A DNA stretch of 49,896 nt, taken from NCBI GenBank assembly GCA_017483735.1, contig JAFUVF010000063.1:1-49896 (forward strand), read 5' to 3'. Origin of the DNA: Lachnospiraceae bacterium. Lineage in GTDB: Bacteria; Bacillota; Clostridia; Lachnospirales; Lachnospiraceae. The stretch's first letter is position 1. Each line of letters starts with the position of its first letter. A program made the translations under genes and the position numbers. The notes under the pieces were generated by a model that made no database searches, had not been told where the DNA came from, and saw only the letters and a list, made by a program, of their open reading frames with translations. This document shows positions 1 to 8,828 of this stretch, one piece after another.

Positions 1-32
1 TAAATTATCATTTTGCAGAGAAAGGAAAGAAA

Positions 33-3000
33 ATGCCAAAATTCGATGAACATGCTTTAGAAATGTCAATAATGAAGCTTTTCGAGAAGGAAGGCTATAC
101 TTATGTGCATGGTGATAAGATACAACGTAGTAATAAGACGCAGGTTCTTATAGAGGAGGATCTTCGAGAGTATCTTAAGACCAGGTATGCTTCTGATGGA
201 TTGACAAAGTCAGAGATTGACAGTATCATCCTTTCTCTTCATGCCGTATCCGGAACATTGTATGAGGATAATAAGCAGATACTACAGAAAATTGCAGACG
301 GTTTTATCTTTAATCGAGAGGATAGGTCAAAGAAGGATTTATATATTGAACTTCTGGATTATGAACCGGATGCAGATAGGAATCAGAATATATATAAGAT
401 AGTCAACCAGTTTGAGATAGAGGGTTATAACAATCAGTTACGCATTCCGGATGGAATCGTTTTTGTGAATGGTATTCCGCTTGTTGTACTGGAATTCAAG
501 AGCGCAATAAAAGAAAATACGACGATAATGGATGCCTTTACACAGCTAACGGTGCGCTATCAGCGCGATATACCTGAGATATTCAAGTATAACGCATTTG
601 TTGTGATCTGCGATGGGGCGAATAGCAAGTATGGATCTCTATTTTCTCCTTATGACTTTTTCTATGCATGGCGCAAGGTAGAAGATAATGATCCGGAGAT
701 GGATGGAATCAATTCATTATATACAATGGTAAACGGTCTTTTTAGAAAGACTCGTTTGCTGGATGTGGTAAAGAACTTTATTTATTTCCCTGACACTTCA
801 AATAACAGCATTAAAGTTGTGTGTCGGTATCCGCAGTATTTCGCTGCAAATAATCTCTATGAGAATGTAAAAACCCATATAAGACCGGAAGGCGATGGTA
901 AAGGTGGAACATATTTTGGAACGACTGGATGTGGTAAATCGTATACGATGCTTTTCTTGTCGCGACTTCTTATGAAGAGCAGCTTTTTCAAGAGTCCCAC
1001 GATTGTAGTTATTACAGATCGAACTGATCTGGACGATCAGCTCGCAGGCCAATTTCTTGCATCCAAGCAGTTTCTTGGAGATGAAAATGTTGTCAGCATT
1101 GATTCCCGGGAAATGCTACGGAAAGAGCTTCAGAACAAACCGAGCGGTGGAATATATCTGACTACAATTCAGAAGTTTACTGAGAATCTGGAGCTATTGA
1201 CGGACAGGAGCAATGTGATCTGCATATCCGACGAGGCCCATAGAACACAGGTAAATTTGGACATGAAGGTGCGTGTGACAGACAAGGGCGTGAGCAGGAG
1301 CTTTGGTTTTGCAAAGTATCTGCATGATTCATTGCCTAATGCGACATATGTTGGGTTTACCGGAACGCCGATTGATGCCACAATAGATGTTTTTGGCGCG
1401 ATTGTAGGTCATCCTTATACAATGACAGAGGCAGTTAAGGATGGTATTACAGTAAATCTTGTTTATGATGGCAGAGCGGCACGTGTTACTCTGGATTCTG
1501 AAAAGGTAAAGGAGATAGAGGATTACTATGACAGATGCGCAGATCTCGGCGCTACTGAAGAACAGATAGAAGAGAGTCAGAAGGCTGTTGCACATATTGA
1601 TGCGATCATAGGTGATCCGGACAGACTGCAGGCGGTTGCTAAGGATTTTGTGTCCCATTATGAAAATCGTGTTGAAGAAGGGGCATCTGTAGCCGGGAAA
1701 GCTATGTTTGTATGTTCTAATCGTAACATTGCTTACAGGTTTTATCAGTATGTTATCCGATTAAGACCCGAGTGGGCAGAGAAAAAGAAGGCTGCGGATG
1801 GAGTGGAACTTACCGAAAAGGATGAAAAGGAATTAAAGCCTATCGAGAAGATTAAGCTTGTCATGACCCGGAATAAGGATGATGAGAAGGCTTTATATGA
1901 CATGCTTGGGACAAAAGATGACAGGAAAGAGTTTGACCGTCAATTCAAGAATGTCAAATCTAATTTCAAGATAGCCATTGTTGTTGATATGTGGCTGACC
2001 GGATTTGATGTGCCGGCACTTGATACGATTTATATTGATAAGCCTATACAGCAGCATACGCTTATACAGACTATATCAAGAGTAAACCGTGTATATGAAG
2101 GTAAAGATAAGGGCTTGATCGTCGATTATATTGGCATCAAGAAAAATATGAACCTTGCTCTCAGAAAATATACGAATTTTGAGAAGGAAGAGTTTGAGAA
2201 TATTGACCAGGCAGTTACGCTTGTGAAAGATACGCTTGAGGTGCTGGATGCGATGTTCCATAACTTCAATGCGCATGATTATTTTGAGGGAGATCCGCTC
2301 GAACAGCTTAATTGTCTGAATCGGGCGGTTGAATATGTCCAGCTTACCGAGGAAATGGAAACAAGATTTATGGCTGCGGTTCGTAAGATGAAGCAGTCAT
2401 ATAACCTGTGCAGTGGGAGTGATGCTTTTACTGACAAGGAGATTGAGAGAATTCATTTTTATCAGGCAGTCAGATCAGTATTATTTAAGCTGACAAAGGG
2501 TGAGGCTCCCGATATCGCCCAGATGAATGCCAAGGTAAGGAAACTTCTTGAAGGTGCGATACAGTCAGATGGAATTGAAGAATTGTTTGAGACGGGTAAG
2601 CATATTGATATAGACATTTTTAGTGATGAATATCTACTCCGTATAGAGAAAATCACTCTTCCGAATACCAAGATTAAAGCCCTTCAGCGTTTACTGGCAT
2701 ATGCAATAGATGAGTTTCGTAAGGTAAATAAGATCAAAAGTATTGAGTTTGATGAACGTATGAAGGCTGTTGTGGATATGTATAACAACCGCCGGAGGGA
2801 CGAGGCTTTTGCTAATGAAGTTCTGGATGATGTGGCTGAACAGCTTGCACAGCTTCTTCATGAATTAAAAACAGAGAAGAATTCCTTTGAGGAAATGGGC
2901 ATTGATTACGAGGAGAAGGCCTTTTACGATATCCTGTTTGCTGTGGCCAAGAAGTATGAGTTTGAATATCCGGAAGATAAGATGATAGCACTCTCAAAGG

Positions 3001-3185
3001 AGATAAAGGTTGTCGTAGATGATAAAGCGAAGTATACCGATTTCTCGACGAGGGAGGACATAAAGGCAAGCTTGCAGGTGGATCTGATCGTACTGCTGGA
3101 TAAGTATGGATATCCTCCGGTAACGATAGATGATGTATATAAAGAGGTCCTGGAACAGGCGGAAAATTTTAAGAAGTATTCATAA
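33..3185 (+). CDS. hsdR: Type I restriction enzyme, R (HsdR) subunit
   Basis: Motor and nuclease subunit of a type I restriction-modification complex; it cuts DNA after ATP-driven translocation when the HsdMS part finds unmethylated sites. The 1050 residues fit the HsdR family. Visible motifs are a PD-(D/E)xK nuclease core (D140, then E154-x-K156 in VVLEFKSA), a Walker A GTTGCGKS at about 296-303, a DEAH-type box SDEAHRTQ near residue 400, a motif with GFTGTPID, and a late superfamily 2 helicase motif around QTISRVNRV. An AGAAAGGA ribosome binding site lies just before the ATG. HsdM and HsdS are not in the window and would be expected upstream; the downstream genes are unrelated. The reading frame is intact. 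Such systems are usually acquired laterally, so this end of the window may be an accessory-island edge. Confidence 0.93.
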   Translation: MPKFDEHALEMSIMKLFEKEGYTYVHGDKIQRSNKTQVLIEEDLREYLKTRYASDGLTKSEIDSIILSLHAVSGTLYEDNKQILQKIADGFIFNREDRSKKDLYIELLDYEPDADRNQNIYKIVNQFEIEGYNNQLRIPDGIVFVNGIPLVVLEFKSAIKENTTIMDAFTQLTVRYQRDIPEIFKYNAFVVICDGANSKYGSLFSPYDFFYAWRKVEDNDPEMDGINSLYTMVNGLFRKTRLLDVVKNFIYFPDTSNNSIKVVCRYPQYFAANNLYENVKTHIRPEGDGKGGTYFGTTGCGKSYTMLFLSRLLMKSSFFKSPTIVVITDRTDLDDQLAGQFLASKQFLGDENVVSIDSREMLRKELQNKPSGGIYLTTIQKFTENLELLTDRSNVICISDEAHRTQVNLDMKVRVTDKGVSRSFGFAKYLHDSLPNATYVGFTGTPIDATIDVFGAIVGHPYTMTEAVKDGITVNLVYDGRAARVTLDSEKVKEIEDYYDRCADLGATEEQIEESQKAVAHIDAIIGDPDRLQAVAKDFVSHYENRVEEGASVAGKAMFVCSNRNIAYRFYQYVIRLRPEWAEKKKAADGVELTEKDEKELKPIEKIKLVMTRNKDDEKALYDMLGTKDDRKEFDRQFKNVKSNFKIAIVVDMWLTGFDVPALDTIYIDKPIQQHTLIQTISRVNRVYEGKDKGLIVDYIGIKKNMNLALRKYTNFEKEEFENIDQAVTLVKDTLEVLDAMFHNFNAHDYFEGDPLEQLNCLNRAVEYVQLTEEMETRFMAAVRKMKQSYNLCSGSDAFTDKEIERIHFYQAVRSVLFKLTKGEAPDIAQMNAKVRKLLEGAIQSDGIEELFETGKHIDIDIFSDEYLLRIEKITLPNTKIKALQRLLAYAIDEFRKVNKIKSIEFDERMKAVVDMYNNRRRDEAFANEVLDDVAEQLAQLLHELKTEKNSFEEMGIDYEEKAFYDILFAVAKKYEFEYPEDKMIALSKEIKVVVDDKAKYTDFSTREDIKASLQVDLIVLLDKYGYPPVTIDDVYKEVLEQAENFKKYS

Positions 3186-3241
3186 AATATAACAGAAGAA
3201 GGGCGATATGTGCGGCATTGGTTATAGTATGAGGTGTTCTT

Positions 3242-4333
3242 ATGAAGTACAGAACAAACAGAAGAACCGGAGATAAGATCAGTGAGATAGGCATGGGTAC
3301 TGCCTATGTTGTTGAGGCAGATAAGAAAGAAGCAGTCAGGACTGTAAGATGGGCATATGATGGCGGTATCAATTATTTTGACCTTGCGGCAGGAGACGGA
3401 ACCGCTTTTGCCACCTTTGGAGAAGCGCTCGCTGATGTGAGAGACGAGGTGATGTATCAGATTCATTTCGGAGCTGATTATTCCAAAGTCACCTATGGAT
3501 GGACGCTGAACCTCGATGCCGTGAAGCGTTCTGTTGACAAACAGCTTCATGACCTGAAGACGGATTATATCAATTATGGATTTATTCACTGTCAGGATGA
3601 ATCAAAGGACTGGGAGAAATACCAGAAGATCGGAATTCTGAAGTATCTGCTTGATATGAGGGATCAGGGAGTTGTGAAGCATATCGGCGCATCATCACAT
3701 ACTCCTTCTGTCATACAGGAAATACTTGATACAGACCTTATAGATATGCTGATGTTTTCCGTGAATCCGGCGTATGACTATAATCACGGCGATTATGCTT
3801 TTGGCGGCGTGGATGAAAGAGCGGATGTTTATAAGAGATGTGAAAAGCTTGGAGTCGGTATCTCAGTTATGAAGCCTTTTTCCGGCGGGCAACTTTTAAG
3901 TGCAAAGACATCACCCTTTGGCAAAGCTCTGACGCAGTATCAGTGTATTAAATATGCTCTTGATAAACCAGGAGTTCTGACGGTACTGCCAGGTGCTCAG
4001 AGTGTGGAAGAGATTGATTTTTTACTGAAGTATTATGACCAGTCAGAGGCAGACCTTGATTATAGCATCATCGGATCCTTTGCTCCGCCGGAAGCAAGTG
4101 GCAAGTGTGTATATTGCAACCATTGTGAGCCGTGTCCTGCGGGTATAGATATTGGAGCGGTGAATAAGTTCTATGATCTCGCCAAAATCGGGGATGATAT
4201 GGCAAGGGAGCATTACCTCGCTCTTGAGAAAAATGCGTCTGATTGTATCAGCTGCGGACATTGTAACAGCAGATGCCCGTTCTCTGTGGATCAGATGAGC
4301 AGAATGCAGGAGATAAAGGGCTACTTTGGATAA
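3242..4333 (+). CDS. Aldo/keto reductase-like protein with C-terminal 4Fe-4S clusters
   Basis: A 363-residue protein with an aldo/keto reductase barrel (about 1-280) and a ferredoxin-like tail. The tail has two C-x2-C-x2-C-x3-C groups, the first at about residue 289 (CVYCNHCEPC) and the second near 340 (CISCGHCNSRC), expected to hold two 4Fe-4S clusters. In the barrel, D47 (NYFDLAA) and H116 (FIHCQDE) match the usual tetrad, but the usual catalytic Tyr region reads GDGTAFATFG and the usual Lys position reads QIHFG, so Tyr and Lys seem absent. I recall this variant from other Clostridia, so it is probably a subfamily trait. The substrate is unknown. It starts at ATG with GAGGTG upstream and is followed 33 bp later by the MBL-fold gene. 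Confidence 0.85.
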   Translation: MKYRTNRRTGDKISEIGMGTAYVVEADKKEAVRTVRWAYDGGINYFDLAAGDGTAFATFGEALADVRDEVMYQIHFGADYSKVTYGWTLNLDAVKRSVDKQLHDLKTDYINYGFIHCQDESKDWEKYQKIGILKYLLDMRDQGVVKHIGASSHTPSVIQEILDTDLIDMLMFSVNPAYDYNHGDYAFGGVDERADVYKRCEKLGVGISVMKPFSGGQLLSAKTSPFGKALTQYQCIKYALDKPGVLTVLPGAQSVEEIDFLLKYYDQSEADLDYSIIGSFAPPEASGKCVYCNHCEPCPAGIDIGAVNKFYDLAKIGDDMAREHYLALEKNASDCISCGHCNSRCPFSVDQMSRMQEIKGYFG

Positions 4334-4366
4334 AGATATGAGGGATAGGGCTTTCAAGGAGAGATC

Positions 4367-5005
4367 ATGGTAGACAATATTACGGTAAATACTCAAAACA
4401 GCATAAGGATTGCGTCGAGAGTGGGGATGATTTATGTTGATCCGCTCGGAATAAATGACGATGTGCATGATGCGGATTATATCCTGATTACCCATGACCA
4501 CTATGACCATTTTTCTCCGGAGGATATAGAAAAGGTCGCTAAATCGGACAGCATACTCATTGTGCCAGAAAAGATGCAGGGCAAGGCGCAGGAAGTCGCC
4601 GGAGCGGTCGGCAGGATTGAAACCGTAAAGCCTGGAGTGTATCGGGAAATGAACGGGCTGGAGCTCGAGACCGTGCCGGCATATAACATACTGAAAGCAT
4701 TTCATCCAAAGAGTGCAGGCTGGGTGGGATATATCCTGCGGATAGACGGTCAGAGAATTTATATCGCCGGTGATACAGATGCCACGAAGGAAGCCAAGGA
4801 AGTAAAGTGTGATATTGCGCTTGTCCCCATCGGCGGCACATATACCATGGATGCAAAGAAAGCTGCGGAACTTGTGAACACGCTTCGACCGAATGTGGCG
4901 ATACCTGTGCATTACGGAAGCATCGTTGGAAAGCCCTCTGACGGGGATGTATTTGTGGAGCATGTTAAAGATCCGATCAAAGTAGAGTTTAAGATATCGT
5001 TTTAA
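4367..5005 (+). CDS. Metallo-beta-lactamase-fold metal-dependent hydrolase
   Basis: A 212-residue protein of the MBL superfamily, close to the UPF0173/YtnP-like small hydrolases. The metal motif H-x-H-x-D-H is present as H43-D-H45-Y-D47-H48 (THDHYDHFSPED). Later metal ligands are probably D in IAGDTDAT and the H of VHYGS near the C terminus. The ATG has GGAGA upstream. The gene sits in a close-packed run with the Fe-S reductase before it and recD2 22 bp after it. No signal peptide is visible, so it should be cytoplasmic. The substrate cannot be inferred from sequence. Confidence 0.85.
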   Translation: MVDNITVNTQNSIRIASRVGMIYVDPLGINDDVHDADYILITHDHYDHFSPEDIEKVAKSDSILIVPEKMQGKAQEVAGAVGRIETVKPGVYREMNGLELETVPAYNILKAFHPKSAGWVGYILRIDGQRIYIAGDTDATKEAKEVKCDIALVPIGGTYTMDAKKAAELVNTLRPNVAIPVHYGSIVGKPSDGDVFVEHVKDPIKVEFKISF

Positions 5006-5027
5006 AAATGACGAGGAGATATAGGTT

Positions 5028-7274
5028 GTGCAGAAGATCCGGTGCGTGGTCGAGAGAATTACATATCAGAACCCGGAAAACGGATATTCGGTGCTGAAAT
5101 GCCGGGTTAAGGATTACAGTGAATTAGTGCCGGTCATCGGCAATATGATAGATGCGAATGTAGGCTCCGTCCTTGTATGTGAGGGCAACTGGAAGGTGGA
5201 TGCCAAGTATGGAAGGCAGTTCGTGGCTGAAAACTGGGAGGAAACTCTTCCTGCGACGGTCTATGGCATGGAGAAGTACCTTGGCTCCGGTCTCATCAAG
5301 GGAGTCGGACCTAAATTTGCAAAGAAGATCGTTCAGAAATATGGCACGGATACATTTGCGGTCATTGAGGATAATGTTGAGATCCTGATAGAGATTGAGG
5401 GCATAGGCAAAAAACGCATCCAGATGATAGCCGAGTCATGGGAGAAGCAGAAAGAGGTCAAGAACATCATGCTCTTTTTGCAGGATCATCAGGTGTCTAC
5501 ATCCTATGCGGCTAAGATATACAAGCAATATGGGAATGACAGTATTTCCGTGATGAAGGAGAATCCTTACAAGCTGGCGGATGATATCTGGGGGATAGGT
5601 TTTAAGACAGCTGATCAGATTGCTATGAAGCTGGGATTCGGGCTTGAGTCCTATGTGCGCCTGCGGAGCGGGCTGATGTACACGCTCTCGGAATTATCCA
5701 ACGAAGGCCATGTATATGCTGAAAAGCAGCAGCTTGTGGATAAAGCGGCAGAACTTTTGGAAGCGTCACCGGAAACAGTCATCATGACGATGGACGATAT
5801 GCTTCAGAAGGAAGAACTGATCCTTGAAAAGAACATAGTCCGTATGGATGAGGATGGCAACAGGGTTACACCGGTATATCTGCCGCCATTCTTCTATGCA
5901 GAGGTAGGAGTGGCAGGAAAGTTGAAAAAGCTAGCATCGTCGCCTGCCGGAGATAAGCTGTATATGAGACTTATGGAAGCAAGGAAGAATACCGGAAATG
6001 ATGCCCTTTCCGTGGACATTGAAGCAATCCAGGCAAAGACCGGTATGGAATACGATGATATACAGGCGGATGCCATACGGTGCGCCGCTACTGCCAAGGT
6101 GATGGTATTAACAGGCGGACCCGGAACAGGAAAGACCACCACTACCCACGGGATCATATCCGCATACAGGGCATATGGGCTTAAGATACTCCTTGCGGCT
6201 CCCACTGGTCGCGCCGCCAAGCGTATGACAGAAGCTACCGGACTGGAAGCAAAGACCATACACAGGCTTCTGGAATGTAAGCCACCTGAGGGTTATCAGA
6301 AAAATGAGGAGAATCCGCTTGAGGGAGATGTCCTGATCGTGGATGAGTGCTCCATGATAGATATCGTGCTGATGAACTCTTTGCTGAAAGCTATTCCGCC
6401 TACCATGCGTCTTATTATGGTGGGAGATATAGATCAGCTGCCGAGTGTCGGAGCGGGGAATGTCCTGAGAGACATCATAGATTCGGGAACTTTCCCGGTA
6501 GTCAGGCTTACAAGGATATTCAGGCAGGCGCTGACGAGCCGCATTATAATGAACGCTCACCGTATCAATGAGGGAAAGATGCCGGATATCAGTAATGGAA
6601 AGAATACAGACTTCTTCTATATGGAGAATGAGGATGCCGAGGCTTCTGTACCGCAGATAGTAAAGCTCGTGCAGGAAAACCTGCCGAAGTATTATCATGT
6701 GGAGCCTTCGCAGATACAGGTACTCACGCCTATGCAGAGAGGTGTGGTCGGAGCGACTAACCTGAATCTGGCACTACAGGAAGCATTGAATCCGCCGGAG
6801 CATGATATCTTCATGCGCGGCAGAGGTAAGGTTACTATGCCGAAAGAATGCCTGCGCCGGAGCGGATATGCGTTCCGTGCTGATGATAAGGTGATGCAGA
6901 TCAAGAACAATTACGATAAGGAAGTATTTAACGGAGACATAGGCATTATCGAGTCAGTGAACGAGACAGACAGGACGCTGACGGTGAATTTTGATGGCAG
7001 GAGCATCGAATATGATGTGACAGAGCTGGATGAGCTTGTTCACGCATATGCTACAACGATCCACAAGGCGCAGGGATCCGAGTATCCGATCGTGGTAATG
7101 CCGATCATGATGAATCATTTCGTCATGCTTCAGAGAAATCTGATATATACAGGTATCACCAGAGCAAAGAAGGTACTTGTGATCGTGGGCACAAAGAAGG
7201 CTCTTGCCTATGCCGTTAAGAATGTGACGGTTACAAAGAGAAATACGCTGTTAAGGGAGAGGCTGGCAAGATAG
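5028..7274 (+). CDS. recD2: RecD2-type ATP-dependent DNA helicase
   Basis: A 748-residue superfamily 1B 5'-3' DNA helicase of the RecD2 family (RecD-like protein of bacteria without RecBC). The N-terminal 300 residues contain an OB-like start and helix-hairpin-helix segments (GSGLIKGVGPKFAKKI, IEGIGKKRI). The motor has Walker A LTGGPGTGKTTTT near 363, Walker B LIVDECSMID near 437, and the C-terminal motif YATTIHKAQGSEYP. The start used is the GTG at 5028, preceded by GAGGAGAT at about 5012-5019; a TTG 2 bp earlier is out of frame. Role: DNA repair and genome maintenance. It is intact and of normal length for the family. Confidence 0.93.
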   Translation: MQKIRCVVERITYQNPENGYSVLKCRVKDYSELVPVIGNMIDANVGSVLVCEGNWKVDAKYGRQFVAENWEETLPATVYGMEKYLGSGLIKGVGPKFAKKIVQKYGTDTFAVIEDNVEILIEIEGIGKKRIQMIAESWEKQKEVKNIMLFLQDHQVSTSYAAKIYKQYGNDSISVMKENPYKLADDIWGIGFKTADQIAMKLGFGLESYVRLRSGLMYTLSELSNEGHVYAEKQQLVDKAAELLEASPETVIMTMDDMLQKEELILEKNIVRMDEDGNRVTPVYLPPFFYAEVGVAGKLKKLASSPAGDKLYMRLMEARKNTGNDALSVDIEAIQAKTGMEYDDIQADAIRCAATAKVMVLTGGPGTGKTTTTHGIISAYRAYGLKILLAAPTGRAAKRMTEATGLEAKTIHRLLECKPPEGYQKNEENPLEGDVLIVDECSMIDIVLMNSLLKAIPPTMRLIMVGDIDQLPSVGAGNVLRDIIDSGTFPVVRLTRIFRQALTSRIIMNAHRINEGKMPDISNGKNTDFFYMENEDAEASVPQIVKLVQENLPKYYHVEPSQIQVLTPMQRGVVGATNLNLALQEALNPPEHDIFMRGRGKVTMPKECLRRSGYAFRADDKVMQIKNNYDKEVFNGDIGIIESVNETDRTLTVNFDGRSIEYDVTELDELVHAYATTIHKAQGSEYPIVVMPIMMNHFVMLQRNLIYTGITRAKKVLVIVGTKKALAYAVKNVTVTKRNTLLRERLAR

Positions 7275-7366
7275 ACATAGAGAGAAAAACAATTTCCTAT
7301 TGATATGTAGAAGGCATATGACCTGGGAAACGAGTGGTGGAAAGAGTAAAAATCGGAGAATAATAT

Positions 7367-7870
7367 ATGACAGAAGAACAAAGGAGAAAACTGATCAAAG
7401 CACAACAGGGTGAACTAGATGGTGTAGAGACCTACCTTATGCTGGCTGATACTGTTAATAACGAGGCAGATAAGGAAGCTTTCAAGACTCTTGCAGCAGA
7501 TGAGGGGAGACATGCATCCGTGTTTAAGCAGTACACAGGAGAGATATTAAAGCCTAAGAAGCTGCAGGCGAGAGCAGTAGTGGTGCTGTATCATCTGATC
7601 GGTAAGAGAGCATTATATCCTCTGATAGCACGATTCGAATATGCAGCGATACCGGGATATGAGCAAATGGAAAAGGAGTTTCCGGAAGTCGAGTCTGTGA
7701 AAAATGATGAAAAGCGGCATGGTGACACTTTAAAAGCACTGCTTGATAACGGAGAATATTCAGACAAGCCTAAGTGGCCTACCGTTGTATGTGTCCTTGT
7801 TGGCATTATGATTATGATGAAGACCGGGGCGCAAGCCATACGCCGCTTGAGGCAGGGCGACGCATTTTAG
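7367..7870 (+). CDS. Ferritin-like / rubrerythrin-family protein with C-terminal membrane segment
   Basis: A 167-residue four-helix-bundle protein of the ferritin-like superfamily. Candidate diiron ligands are E21 in the first helix, E46-x-x-H49 (DEGRHASV), E91 and E115-x-x-H118 (DEKRHGDT), giving the paired ExxH pattern of rubrerythrins. It lacks the C-terminal rubredoxin domain of classical rubrerythrin and instead ends in one hydrophobic segment (TVVCVLVGIMIMMK) followed by basic residues, so it should be anchored in the membrane. Related domains occur with VIT1-type iron/manganese transporters. Likely role: peroxide reduction or iron handling, by family inference. The ATG follows CGGAGAATAA. 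Confidence 0.8.
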   Translation: MTEEQRRKLIKAQQGELDGVETYLMLADTVNNEADKEAFKTLAADEGRHASVFKQYTGEILKPKKLQARAVVVLYHLIGKRALYPLIARFEYAAIPGYEQMEKEFPEVESVKNDEKRHGDTLKALLDNGEYSDKPKWPTVVCVLVGIMIMMKTGAQAIRRLRQGDAF

Positions 7871-7895
7871 AAATGGGAAAGGAGCTTGTGAATAT

Positions 7896-8462
7896 ATGAC
7901 TGAGATTGAAAAACTGGAAGCAGGACTGGAATACTGCTATGACGATCCGGAGGTAGAAGCCCGTAAGGAGAATGCGATCATCCAGTGCAAGGAGTACAAT
8001 GCCATAGATGATACGGATTACGATGCCCAGTATGCGAAGCTTAAGGAGATGCTCGGAAGCGTTGGTAAGAAGGTATGGATTGCCAAGACCTTTAACTGTG
8101 ATAACGGTAGGAAGATCTTCATCGGTAATAACTTTACGGGCAATTATAATCTGACAATCCTGGATATCAGGGAAGTATACATCGGCGATAATGTGATGAT
8201 AGGTCCGAATACGCTGATCTCGACCGTGAATCATCCGCTGACACCGATGGGCAGGAGACAGCATCTGGGAATTGCCAAACCTGTGAGGATCGGAAACGAT
8301 GTCTGGATCGGCGGAAATGTGACCATTTTGCCGGGAGTGACTATCGGAAACAATGTTGTGGTAGCCGCAGGAGCAGTGGTAACAAAGGATTTAGAAGATA
8401 ATGCACTATATGGCGGCGTTCCGGCGAGGAAGATCAAGGATATAGAAAACGATATCATATAA
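7896..8462 (+). CDS. Sugar O-acetyltransferase, maltose/galactoside acetyltransferase family
   Basis: A 188-residue acetyl-CoA-dependent O-acetyltransferase of the LacA/Maa (NodL) group. After a short N-terminal helical Mac domain (about 1-55), the chain runs as left-handed beta-helix hexapeptide repeats (IGNNFTG, IGDNVMIG, IGNDVWIGG, ILPGVTIGNN). The likely catalytic His is in STVNHPL near residue 113. The end has the usual GGVPARKIK. Length and motifs are typical. The ATG is preceded by AAAGGAG. It is the last intact gene of this run; immediately after its stop codon the remnant of another acetyltransferase begins in a different reading frame. The natural acceptor sugar is unknown. Confidence 0.9.
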   Translation: MTEIEKLEAGLEYCYDDPEVEARKENAIIQCKEYNAIDDTDYDAQYAKLKEMLGSVGKKVWIAKTFNCDNGRKIFIGNNFTGNYNLTILDIREVYIGDNVMIGPNTLISTVNHPLTPMGRRQHLGIAKPVRIGNDVWIGGNVTILPGVTIGNNVVVAAGAVVTKDLEDNALYGGVPARKIKDIENDII

Positions 8463-8463
8463 A

Positions 8464-8706
8464 AACAAAACAACAAGAGAAATATATGAGATTCTGAAGG
8501 CTCGTGCCGCGGTCTTTGTCGTGGAGCAGAATATAGTCTATCAGGACATGGACGATAAGGACTATGACAGCCTGCATGTATATTGCGAAGAGGACGGAAA
8601 GGTGACGGCGTATATGCGTGCCTTTAAGACTGAACCGGGTGTCGTGCGAATGGGGTATGCTCAGGCCCGACTGCCTCGCGGCCTTCCGCATAACCGGGTT
8701 TTCTAG
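8464..8706 (+). pseudogene. Remnant of an ElaA-type GNAT N-acetyltransferase
   Basis: Read from 8464 without any start codon near the beginning, the frame gives NKTTREIYEILKARAAVF, then VVEQNIVYQDMDDKDYDSLH, then a segment ending EPGVVRMG. This matches the central beta-strand region of ElaA-type GNAT proteins (VFVVEQxxxYQDxD). Both ends are missing: the first dozen or so residues including the start Met are gone, and after RMG the chain turns into unrelated residues and stops, so the acetyl-CoA-binding half is lost. A GTG at 8521 could start a 61-residue peptide but would lack the domain. A strong terminator follows directly. This is best read as a deletion or recombination scar. It was fused to the tail of the preceding acetyltransferase gene. 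Confidence 0.75.
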
Positions 8707-8732
8707 AGCAGATAGTAATATCTGCTCTTTTT
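8705..8732 (+). terminator. Rho-independent terminator after the GNAT remnant
   Basis: A 10-bp perfect stem, AGAGCAGATA / TATCTGCTCT, with a GTAA loop, is followed by a T run. It closes the transcription unit of the genes from about 3.2 to 8.7 kb and insulates dgt. Confidence 0.88.
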
Positions 8733-8828
8733 ATAATTATTTCAAAAATAAAAAAAGGAAAATCAAAAGTTTCACAGAATAATATTATGCGGAGCTTTTT
8801 TCGTTTGTTTAATGCTTAAGAGGCGGAT

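Noticed and set aside
1..32. End of an upstream gene at the TAA in the first three bases
   Set aside because: No preceding sequence is available to show a reading frame.
4043..4963. 306-codon open frame on the - strand
   Set aside because: It lies across the ends of the Fe-S reductase and MBL-fold genes, both with clear family motifs on the + strand; the antisense translation has no recognisable motif.
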